The notes under the pieces are model-generated. The model had not been told where the DNA came from. It ran no database searches and saw nothing but the letters and a program-made list of their open reading frames with translations. Positions 22,801-29,871 of a stretch of 49,352 nt of DNA are shown piece after piece. The translations under genes and the position numbers were made by a program. The first letter of the stretch is position 1, and each line of letters opens with the position of its first letter. Source of the stretch: an uncultured Prevotellaceae bacterium (GTDB taxonomy: Bacteria; Bacteroidota; Bacteroidia; Bacteroidales; Bacteroidaceae); assembly GCA_946415365.1 (NCBI GenBank), contig CAMKSE010000025.1, positions 1-49,352 on the forward strand. Reading direction: 5' to 3'.

Positions 22801-22865
22801 TACCCCGTCATCGGCACCACAGCCCCTATGGCCAAGAGAAATATATTTCTTACTATCTGTTTCAT
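19848..22865 (-). CDS. SusC-like TonB-dependent transporter lacking the N-terminal regulatory domain
   Basis: This 1005-aa protein has a signal peptide (1-23). The plug domain (about 60-170; VVIIDGVKRPSNNVLPSEIEQ and VLYGAKGAKGAILITTKRG) and the 22-strand barrel are complete, ending in FYNLGVKVTL. Unlike the other SusC in the operon it has no carboxypeptidase-regulatory-like domain; only about 35 residues lie between signal and plug. It would import xylo-oligosaccharides with its SusD. By order it corresponds to XusC. Its start lies 42 nt after the first SusD gene, in a gap holding a repeated spacer sequence. Confidence 0.9.
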   Translation of the reverse strand: MKQIVRNIFLLAIGAVVPMTGYGQTAEEADGDTIVAKKKVHVAFRDMDADHLLGGISYVDMEELSKKDYTMGSLEDMYALVGGWNGNNLWGMDNDRLNNNDNSNMPVVIIDGVKRPSNNVLPSEIEQVTFLKGAQAVVLYGAKGAKGAILITTKRGRVNGLQVKANANTGFHVAKEFPEYLGSAEYMTLYNEALANDALAMGNKYVPKYSQQDIYNHASGLNPYRYPNVNYYSDEYIRKMYNRSEGTLEIEGGGQRAHFYTNINYYRSEDLLNFGNAKDNYTDRFSVRGNVDLVINKLIKGFANASATFYNEHKNKGDFWTEAAGIEVVNGQRVYNGKYGRPNFPENAAPLIDIDMVDPNATKALAILGKSLNLLDGKYFPGGTKATQNNAIADCYFGGKTQKVSRQFQFDAGIIYDMNRFLNGLTFKTLFSIDYAASYDLSYNNKYAVFIPTWSNYNAEDKIVGLTQQNDEVVTGNMTMANGAYRQTITWNGHFDYDHTFAEKHHVSGLLLANMYTTTASGSGNYHRYANANLGLQASYDYAGRYFADISLAGVHSARLPEGNREAISHSFTLGWNLAKENFLKDTFVDDLLLSASYSNLSEDIDVYMSANNTENYFYLYEANWATDGSGFGWNEGVTTERAYSKSGSNPALDFIHRKELSFTLRGSFFNKLIAAELTYFNTDMDGFIIQDPTAFPSYLSGGLSGSSFKPAINNNIQNRKGLDFSITAQKQFGKVHAQLGVVGTYLTTEWKKYDEIVDPTATWRNSKNELIHEGNAIDAISGYNCLGFYTLDDFDVTTNADGFTKYTLKKSLPTPKIGGTIQPGDLKYEDVNGDGVLDSKDQIDLGKWGTFGSPLTLGVNLTLKYKNWTLFVLGNGQFGAKGMKNNGYYYMSGDAKYSVFARGRWTPETADVATHPRLTTQSSANNSAASTFWLYSTDRFNLRKVQLTYDFPEEMFNGKWVKALSIYLNGNDLLTIAKERKLMETNVGYAPQTRFYNLGVKVTL

Positions 22866-22873
22866 ACAGTTAT

Positions 22874-22910
22874 TCTGTTACTATGTCTTTAAATAGTTAC
22901 TATGTCTTTA
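22874..22910. repeat. Repeated intercistronic spacer (GTTACTATGTCTTTA) in two copies
   Basis: TCTGTTACTATGTCTTTAAA (22874-22893) is followed by GTTACTATGTCTTTA (22896-22910), in the gap between the first SusD and second SusC genes. The same 20-mer occurs at 24956-24975, and with one change at 15105-15124. Confidence 0.85.
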
Positions 22911-24938
22911 CCATCCCGGGTTCTGTGCAAATCCCTCATAAAGATAGATATCCTTGTCAGGAAGCGGGAACCAGTAGTGCTTCGATTCCAGACGGCGGGT
23001 GATGAGCTCTTCCTTGTGGAAATTGCCGACACGGGCGTCCTTCGGATCATGGTCCTTAAACCATGTATCTGCTTCCAGGCGCTCAAACTCATGAGAGTAT
23101 TTCACCGTGTAAGGAGGCTCTGTCAGCAGCAGCCAGCGCTGGAGGTCGCACCAGCGGAAGCCCTCGAACGACAGTTCCACAGCCCTTTCCCTTCGCACTT
23201 CATCCATAAAGAGTTTCGGGTTTTCAATGAACCGAGCCACAACATGCTCCATGGGATAGTCCGGTGAATTCACACGGTCACGCAGCGCATTGATGCAATC
23301 CACAGCCGACAGCGTCGAGCAATAGTCCCTGGCGTTCAGGTCTGCCTTATCGTTGGCGAAAGCGGCCCTTGCCTCAGCATACATCAGATAGATCTCAGCC
23401 AGTCGCATATAGGGCAGATAGCTCTGGAAGGCGTAGTCCCAGTCGTACCATTTGTCACCCTCGTTACACTGGTGAGGCACCAGCTTCTGGATGAAATAGC
23501 CCGTGCTGCTGCCGTCGGCCACACCACGCATGGCGCCGCCCGTATAAAGCGAACAATACTCATGCTTCTTCTGCGTAGAAGTCAAGGCGTCCGTACTCAG
23601 CACATAGTGGAAACCGTCGAACACGATGTCGTGGTAGAATCTCGGGTCGCGGTCCTTGTAGGGATGTTCCGGATCCCAGTGAGCCTCAGGGTTAATCTTG
23701 TACTCACCGTTCTCCACCAGATAGATAGGCTCTCCGTTCGACATACCGTACTGGTCGATCACGTTGGCCGTCGGGTGATGGATAATCTTATCATGAGCCA
23801 CCAGACCTTCCACCTTCGGACCAAAGATCTTCGCGCAGTTCCAGTTGGCAGAGTTCGCGCCCGGATACACGCCGCGGAAGATGGCCTCCGTCGTACCCGG
23901 CATATTCCAGTTCTGCTTCACGGTATAGAAGATGTCAGAGTAGTTCGTCTCAGCATTCTCGTCACGCACGTGATTGTAAATGTCCGAATACTTATATTCT
24001 GCCAGCTTATACGTCACCTGGCCCTTAGTCACCATATCCAGAGCCTTACCAAAAGCTTCGGCGGCCTTCTTACAATAAGCCACATCGTAATCATACGTCT
24101 TGCCGTTCGAGCTGGCACCTAACAGCTGAGGTACACCACCCGTCTTGGCCTTCTCCATCTCCTTCATCAGCGGACTGCCTGCCCAGAGATAGCACTTGCC
24201 AAGATAGCAGAGAGCCATGAACTTGTTCACTCTCAGGTCGTTCTTTCCTGAAGTCTGCATACCGGCCAGCGTCTCGTCCCAACCCTGAGCGTCCAGAGGC
24301 AGCAGATTGTAGGCCCTTTCAAAGTCTTCGGCACAGCGGTCTGCGCACTCCTGGAAACTCAGTCGCGGCAGCTCGGGGATATTCGAAGCCTCAAAAGCCT
24401 GGTCGATATAGGGGAGACCACCAAAATAGCACATCAGTTCGAAGTGCCACCAGGCACGGAAGAAATACATCTGTCCGAGCAGCAGGTCGCGCTCCTCGTC
24501 AGTACCCACAAGGCTCTTGATATTCTCAATACCCATATTACACTTACGGATGCAGTACCATGAGTTGTCCCAAAGCGACTGCCTTCTTCCATTATAGTCG
24601 CCACCCTTCAGCCAGCACTGCGTGTTCGTGTACCAGTTACGATAGTTACCCAGGTCCACCTGGTGATCCATGTGCGCATAGCCCTCAGTATTATGCACAG
24701 CGTCATCACCGAAATTCCATGCGGTACAATAGTTGACTTTCTCTTTATCGGGAATCAAATTATAGATTTCCTCAATATATCCCTGGAAGTTGCGGTAATT
24801 CTTAAATGCCTCATCTTCAGCCACGATGGCCTCTGGATCCTTCTCGAGCCAGTCGGTGCAGGAAGTGAGCGCAGCACACCCCGCTATCAGGAGTAGTGCA
24901 CCCCGCAAAAGCGATTTTATTCTATTACAATATCTCAT
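22908..24938 (-). CDS. SusD-like outer-membrane lipoprotein (first pair)
   Basis: This 676-aa lipoprotein has its lipobox Cys at 27 (LTSC), then DWLEKDPEAIVAEDEAF. SusD/RagB landmarks: LGQMYFFRAWWHFELMCYFGGLPY, YLPYMRLAEIYLMYAEARAAF, RRERAVELSFEGFRWCDLQRW and the terminal NPGW. It is the binding lid for the SusC encoded just upstream (49-nt gap) and by order corresponds to XusB. It is about 60 residues longer than its partner in the second pair, mainly in the variable glycan-facing loops. Confidence 0.92.
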   Translation of the reverse strand: MRYCNRIKSLLRGALLLIAGCAALTSCTDWLEKDPEAIVAEDEAFKNYRNFQGYIEEIYNLIPDKEKVNYCTAWNFGDDAVHNTEGYAHMDHQVDLGNYRNWYTNTQCWLKGGDYNGRRQSLWDNSWYCIRKCNMGIENIKSLVGTDEERDLLLGQMYFFRAWWHFELMCYFGGLPYIDQAFEASNIPELPRLSFQECADRCAEDFERAYNLLPLDAQGWDETLAGMQTSGKNDLRVNKFMALCYLGKCYLWAGSPLMKEMEKAKTGGVPQLLGASSNGKTYDYDVAYCKKAAEAFGKALDMVTKGQVTYKLAEYKYSDIYNHVRDENAETNYSDIFYTVKQNWNMPGTTEAIFRGVYPGANSANWNCAKIFGPKVEGLVAHDKIIHHPTANVIDQYGMSNGEPIYLVENGEYKINPEAHWDPEHPYKDRDPRFYHDIVFDGFHYVLSTDALTSTQKKHEYCSLYTGGAMRGVADGSSTGYFIQKLVPHQCNEGDKWYDWDYAFQSYLPYMRLAEIYLMYAEARAAFANDKADLNARDYCSTLSAVDCINALRDRVNSPDYPMEHVVARFIENPKLFMDEVRRERAVELSFEGFRWCDLQRWLLLTEPPYTVKYSHEFERLEADTWFKDHDPKDARVGNFHKEELITRRLESKHYWFPLPDKDIYLYEGFAQNPGW

Positions 24939-24955
24939 GATAAATATATTGTTAT

Positions 24956-24975
24956 TCTGTTACTATGTCTTTAAA
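24956..24975. repeat. Intercistronic spacer repeat
   Basis: Exact copy of the 20-mer at 22874-22893, here between the first SusC stop (24988) and the first SusD ATG (24938). A copy with one mismatch lies at 15105-15124. Confidence 0.85.
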
Positions 24976-24987
24976 AGATACGCTGTC

Positions 24988-27900
24988 CTAGATGTAAAGC
25001 TTAATTCCGAGGTTATAACGTCTTACCGTTGGGTAAGCACCGCCGCTACCACTCCATCCGTAGTTACTCTCACGGTCGTCAGGCATCTTCGTAATCAAGA
25101 GGAGGTTATTACCGTTCAGGTAGAGCTTCAGGCTTGAGAAACCAAGTTTCTTAATCCAGCCCTTGGTCCAGGTATAAGCCACCTCCACATTCTTCAGACG
25201 GAAATAAGAGCCGTCGAACAAGTACTGCGTTCCGTTATTATACGAAACCTGAGTGGCAAAGCGTGGTACCACCACTTCACCCGTGCCGTCAACAGGATTC
25301 CACCACTGACCGGTATCATACACCGTCAGAAGCTGATCTCCAAAAGAGGTAAGCGTTACGTCACGTGTCACGCCGATGACACCATACAGCTGGGCAAACA
25401 TGCTGAAGCCCTTCCATTCCCAACCAATCGTGGCGTTGTACGTATGTTCCGGGTTGCCGGTGTAGCCATAAGGCGCCTGGTCGTTGGTCTCGTCCACCAC
25501 GCCGTCACCGTTGAAGTCCACGATGTAATGGTCGCCGATCAGCACCTGATTGTCATCCTTCTCGCGCGCAGGTGTACTATATAATTCATCATATGTACCG
25601 ATAAAGCCGTTGTCTATAAACGAGGTGTACTGTCCCTGGCTGTAGCCCTGAGCCTTGCGGTAACTTGGGATCAAAGCGGGGTCATCCTTCAGGATGATCT
25701 CGTTGTGGGCGTAGGTATAGTTGGCGTTCGTCCAGAACCTCATGCCGTTATTCAACACCTTGTTGAAGCGAAGCTCAATTTCGAAACCTGAGTTCTTCAT
25801 CTTACCCTTGTTGATATCCGGCGTCGTAGCAGCACCAAAGTATGAAGGCACACTACGGTTGGCACCAGAGATAAAGATGTCGTAACGGTCATCACGGAAC
25901 CAGTCGAAGCTACCGGCGAACATACCGCCGAGGAAAGCATAGTCGAAACCGAGGTTCATCTTCTTCACCGTGGCCCAACGCAGGTCAGGCATGGCAATAC
26001 CCGACTCCTTATAGCCAACAAACGGGCTGTTAGATCCGTCAAGAGACATGGCAAAACCATTACCGTTATTTGTTACTGTCCATTCCGTCAGATAAGCGAA
26101 ACGCTTACCAGCACTGTCATCACCGATTTCACCGATAGAACCGCGGATCTTGAACATATCAATAATCTTCTTCTCTTTCAGCGTCTTCATGAATTTCTCA
26201 TCCGACACCATCCAGCCAAGAGCGCCGGAACAGAAGAAGGCGAACCGGTTATCCGGTGAGAACCTCTGTGAACCGTTGTAGGCACCGTTGAACTCGGCAA
26301 AATACCTGCTCTTGAAGTCATAGGTGGTACGGAATACCCAGTCCTCACGACGATTCTCGAGCTCGGCATTACCTGCATTGATTCTGCGTTTCCAGTTACC
26401 CATCAGAGACACGTTATGGTCACCCAGCTGACGCGCCCAGAACAACTGGAGCGACATTTCCGTGGCGCGGCTTGTATAGTTGACGCTACCTGATTGAGTC
26501 GACCAGTCGCGTTTCTCATAGTAATCGAAACCGGTCTTCGGATAAATCTCGTTCTCCCACACCAGCTGACCTTCCTCAGGCACGATGTAGGCCGTATTAT
26601 TCACGTGGCCACCGCCGGCAGCACTGATACCGCGGTCACCCTCGTTGAACTGATTATCCCAAGAGATGGTACCGCGTGCGATAAGGCCCTTGGTGATGAA
26701 ATCCAGATTCTGCTCAAGGGCAAAGTCAGTGAACACACGGGTGATCGTCTTCAGCTCATAACCCGACGTTGACACACTCATCGGAGAGTTCGACATGTTC
26801 GACGCGGCCAGTCTGGAAAAACCCCAGGCACCGTTGGCGAACTGCACAGGGTACACGTTTGGCGGCATACGATAGGCACCGGCCCAGTTCTGCTGCTGGA
26901 AGAACTCACCGTTATTACCATAATAATAACGTGGAGACTTCTGCTGGGCGTTCGAACCTGCCAGGTTCACCTTGAACTGCGTCGTCTTCGTAATCTGGAA
27001 GTCCAGATTCGAGCGTACATTCAGACGATTATAGGCATAACCACCCTCATAACCCTGGTTGTTATCCCAGATCTTGGTCATATCACCCTCGTTCTGGAAG
27101 TCGAACGCTACGAAATACTTCACGAACTTCGTACCACCGGAGAAGTTGATGTTTGTATTATAAGAGAAAGTATAATTCTTGAACATCTCCTCTTGCCAGT
27201 CAACGTTCGGATATCGTTCTGCCTGGCTGTAGTCGCCCAGATAGTTGCCTGCAGCGTCATAGTTTGGCTTAACCGTATAATCCTGGTCGCGGAAGAGATT
27301 GATGAAGGTCTGTGGACGATAATAGGCCCAAGAAGCGGCTCCACCTAAGGCAAGTTCATGCTCGATAGCCTGATTGCGGAGCATATAACCATCATAAGAG
27401 TCATACTTGCGTGGCAATTTCGACACAGCCTTCAACGTAGCGTTAAAGCCCACATCGATTCTTGCCTTACCTTCCACACCACGCTTAGTGGTAATCAGGA
27501 TAACGCCGTTAGCACCTTCCACACCGTAAACGGCTGTAGCAGAAGCGTCCTTCAACACTGAGATGGTTGCCACTGATGTCACATCCACCGACTTAATCTC
27601 ACGCTTTACACCATCCACAAGGATCAGCGGCTGGGCGTCCTGGTTCCAGGCTGCGGCACCACGGATATAGATACGTGGATCCTCTTCACCCGGTTGTCCG
27701 GTAGAAGCGATGGTGGCAACACCAGGCAGGTTACCAGTGAGGGCTGCACCCACACTACCGATACCTGCTGCCCGTTCCAGCACCTCACCCGTGGTCTGCG
27801 TGATAGCACCCACCACAGAGGCCTTTTTCTGCTGGCCGAAACCTACGACCACCACCTCTGAAAGCTGGGTATTGTCAGTCAGGGTCACGTTGAACGTGCG

Positions 27901-28212
27901 CTGTTTACCAACCTTTTGTTCCTTAGTGTTCATTCCCACATAAGAAACCACGATGGTTGATGACTCGGACGGAACACTCAGGGCGAAATTACCGTCGAAG
28001 TCCGTCACCGTACCTACCGACGTATTACCCTTAATCACAACGGAAGCACCTATTAGTGGCTCTCCGTTAGAGTCGACAACCGTTCCTTTAACGGCAATGC
28101 CCTGTGCCCACGCCGATGCGCAGACCAGCAGCATCAACGACAATGCCGACAAACGACATTGCCCTTTTGCCCATGGCAGAACGGTCCTCACAAAATTTGT
28201 TAATTGTTTCAT
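24988..28212 (-). CDS. SusC-like TonB-dependent transporter (first pair, operon leader)
   Basis: This 1074-aa protein has a long signal region (1-36, ending AWA). A carboxypeptidase-regulatory-like domain follows (about 40-118; VKGTVVDSNGEPLIGASVVIKG and TDFDGNFALSV). Then come the TonB box region, a plug (LSEVVVVGFGQQKK; PLILVDGVKREI; VYGVEGANGVILITTKRG) and a full barrel ending YNLGIKLYI. It is the first gene of the tandem SusCDCD operon and by order equals XusA of the gut/rumen xylan utilization system. A promoter lies directly upstream with a palindrome over the -7 box. Confidence 0.93.
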   Translation of the reverse strand: MKQLTNFVRTVLPWAKGQCRLSALSLMLLVCASAWAQGIAVKGTVVDSNGEPLIGASVVIKGNTSVGTVTDFDGNFALSVPSESSTIVVSYVGMNTKEQKVGKQRTFNVTLTDNTQLSEVVVVGFGQQKKASVVGAITQTTGEVLERAAGIGSVGAALTGNLPGVATIASTGQPGEEDPRIYIRGAAAWNQDAQPLILVDGVKREIKSVDVTSVATISVLKDASATAVYGVEGANGVILITTKRGVEGKARIDVGFNATLKAVSKLPRKYDSYDGYMLRNQAIEHELALGGAASWAYYRPQTFINLFRDQDYTVKPNYDAAGNYLGDYSQAERYPNVDWQEEMFKNYTFSYNTNINFSGGTKFVKYFVAFDFQNEGDMTKIWDNNQGYEGGYAYNRLNVRSNLDFQITKTTQFKVNLAGSNAQQKSPRYYYGNNGEFFQQQNWAGAYRMPPNVYPVQFANGAWGFSRLAASNMSNSPMSVSTSGYELKTITRVFTDFALEQNLDFITKGLIARGTISWDNQFNEGDRGISAAGGGHVNNTAYIVPEEGQLVWENEIYPKTGFDYYEKRDWSTQSGSVNYTSRATEMSLQLFWARQLGDHNVSLMGNWKRRINAGNAELENRREDWVFRTTYDFKSRYFAEFNGAYNGSQRFSPDNRFAFFCSGALGWMVSDEKFMKTLKEKKIIDMFKIRGSIGEIGDDSAGKRFAYLTEWTVTNNGNGFAMSLDGSNSPFVGYKESGIAMPDLRWATVKKMNLGFDYAFLGGMFAGSFDWFRDDRYDIFISGANRSVPSYFGAATTPDINKGKMKNSGFEIELRFNKVLNNGMRFWTNANYTYAHNEIILKDDPALIPSYRKAQGYSQGQYTSFIDNGFIGTYDELYSTPAREKDDNQVLIGDHYIVDFNGDGVVDETNDQAPYGYTGNPEHTYNATIGWEWKGFSMFAQLYGVIGVTRDVTLTSFGDQLLTVYDTGQWWNPVDGTGEVVVPRFATQVSYNNGTQYLFDGSYFRLKNVEVAYTWTKGWIKKLGFSSLKLYLNGNNLLLITKMPDDRESNYGWSGSGGAYPTVRRYNLGIKLYI

Positions 28213-28242
28213 CTAACTATTGATTTTGATTCGAATCCATTG

Positions 28243-28261
28243 TTTTGCGAGCGCAAAATTA
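28243..28261 (-). promoter_or_regulatory. SusC operon promoter with overlapping palindrome
   Basis: The -7 box TAATTTTG is at 28261-28254 on minus. A palindrome with arms TTTTGCG (28243-28249) and CGCAAAA (28252-28258) overlaps its downstream half and would include the transcription start, a plausible operator position. No clear TTTG is seen at -33, which fits an activated promoter. Confidence 0.5.
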
Positions 28262-28350
28262 ATTAATATTATTTAAACTTCATTTATAATAGGTATCATT
28301 TTATTTGTAGACATGCGGAATGTTACAAATCGCAAAGTAATGGTTATAAT

Positions 28351-28390
28351 TAAAAAAGAATCCCTTTAAACGGCTGGCCGTTTAAAGGGA
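28351..28390 (-). terminator. Rho-independent terminator of the GH43 operon
   Basis: A perfect 14-bp stem (28361-28374 with 28377-28390) has a 2-nt loop. On minus it is followed by TTCTTTTTTAA, and it lies just past the GH43 stop at 28414. It separates this operon from the SusC promoter. Confidence 0.85.
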
Positions 28391-28413
28391 TAAAGCAAAG
28401 GGATTAATAATGA

Positions 28414-29865
28414 TTAGTGGATGCGGAAGTTCCACTTAGAGTTGTCACTTGAGAAATCGTACTCGGCGAGGGTTGGTGTAGAGTCGCCTGCCGAGTAGAG
28501 GCAGTACGTGGTGTTAACACCCTCGATGCCAGGAATGGCCTTCGGCATGATACGGTAGGTACCATCGGTGAGCTGCTCGATACGCCAGAGCTGTTCGTCA
28601 GCACCGGTGTAGGCGGGAACGGTGGTCACCTCCTTGTCGGCAGTAGCAGCCAGAGCACGCTCAGTGCCCTCGATGGTAATCTTGAAGTACGGATTGCTGA
28701 GGTAGCCACCTGCTTCATCAACGGGAGTGATGGTCCAACGCTGGTGAGGACGGAACATAAAGTCGCCGATGCGGGCGGGGATATCACCCTCAGGCCAGGT
28801 ACCACTCACCTCTTCCAATGTCTGGTTGGCAATGGGCTTGGCAGGCTCCTGCATCTGATTGCGGTTGAACCAGCCCTGACGCTGCTGCTGCATGCGTACG
28901 AAATCGACGGCGAGCTCGAGGGCATAACCACGACGCTCACTCAAAATCGCCAAGTTTCCACCCTTGAAGTTGTCTCCGGCCACAGGCCAACCATTTTTCC
29001 AAACCAATGGACGGACAGCAAGCGTAGAACGTCCGCTGAGTTCGAAGTCTGCCTCCCAGTGGAACGACATCACCTCAACACCCTCGTCAACGATGAAACG
29101 TCCGAAGTGTCCGGCACCGCAGGCGCGCTCTTCAGCGGCAATTACCATCTTACCGCCACCATGGAACATATCACGGCCCACATTATCAATGTACGGACCC
29201 TCAACGCTACGGGAACGGCCTACAACGATATTATAGGTAGAGTTGACACCATCGCAACAAGTACCATGGGTACCAAGCAGATAGTACCAGCCATCACGAT
29301 ACATGAGGTCGGAGGCCTCACAGTCGATGGCGATATCCTTTTCCTTATTACCTGCCTTGCGGAAGCCTGTTTTAGGATCGAGTTCGATGAGGCGGATGGT
29401 ACCGAAATAGGTACCGTAGCTCACCCACAGACGGCCAGTGGTGGGATCGAGCAACAGACCTGGGTCGATGGCGTCCTGATCCTCCATACCATCGGAGAAA
29501 CATACCTCGGTAGCCACAGACCACTTGAAATCTGGTGACTTCGGGTCAAGCGTCTTGTTCCACATGGTGAGGATTCTACCTGCATGGCCACCACCGAGGC
29601 CACCACCAGTGGCACCATAGATGCATAAGTAACGGTCACCTATCTTCAGTACGTCGGGGGCTGCACCGCCTCCGGGGCGGTCTGCGCCGCTATTCCAGCT
29701 CCAGCCGTCCTCGGAAATGAGACCTCCGCCACCAGTGCCAAAGGTGTAATACTTACCGTCGCACTCGGCCAGCGTCGAGGGGTCGTGAATATAGGGTGCG
29801 CCAATCTGCGCGTTTGCTGCTGTGGTCAATGTCAGTGCCACAAGAATGCTATATAGTCTTTTCAT
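28414..29865 (-). CDS. Secreted GH43 enzyme (arabinanase/arabinofuranosidase-like) with C-terminal beta-trefoil-like domain
   Basis: This 483-aa enzyme has a signal peptide (1-19, ending NA). The five-bladed GH43 propeller shows base Asp28 in IHDPS, the pKa-modulating Asp in DAIDPGLLLD (about 136) and acid Glu in IDCEASDLMYR (about 184). HFGRFIVDEGVEVMSFHWEAD near the end of the catalytic part resembles endo-arabinanase-type GH43s. The last 110 residues (HQRWTITPVDEAGGYLSNP, DEQLWRIEQL, TYCLYSAGD, KWNFRIH) look like a ricin/CBM13-type trefoil. It is second in an operon, 6 nt after the other GH43 gene. Action on arabinan or on arabinose side chains is likely; the exact subfamily is not resolved. 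Confidence 0.8.
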   Translation of the reverse strand: MKRLYSILVALTLTTAANAQIGAPYIHDPSTLAECDGKYYTFGTGGGGLISEDGWSWNSGADRPGGGAAPDVLKIGDRYLCIYGATGGGLGGGHAGRILTMWNKTLDPKSPDFKWSVATEVCFSDGMEDQDAIDPGLLLDPTTGRLWVSYGTYFGTIRLIELDPKTGFRKAGNKEKDIAIDCEASDLMYRDGWYYLLGTHGTCCDGVNSTYNIVVGRSRSVEGPYIDNVGRDMFHGGGKMVIAAEERACGAGHFGRFIVDEGVEVMSFHWEADFELSGRSTLAVRPLVWKNGWPVAGDNFKGGNLAILSERRGYALELAVDFVRMQQQRQGWFNRNQMQEPAKPIANQTLEEVSGTWPEGDIPARIGDFMFRPHQRWTITPVDEAGGYLSNPYFKITIEGTERALAATADKEVTTVPAYTGADEQLWRIEQLTDGTYRIMPKAIPGIEGVNTTYCLYSAGDSTPTLAEYDFSSDNSKWNFRIH

Positions 29866-29871
29866 AATGCT

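Noticed and set aside
21198..22892. Long open frame on plus opposite the second SusC gene
   Set aside because: Antisense shadow; the minus frame has the full SusC plug and barrel.
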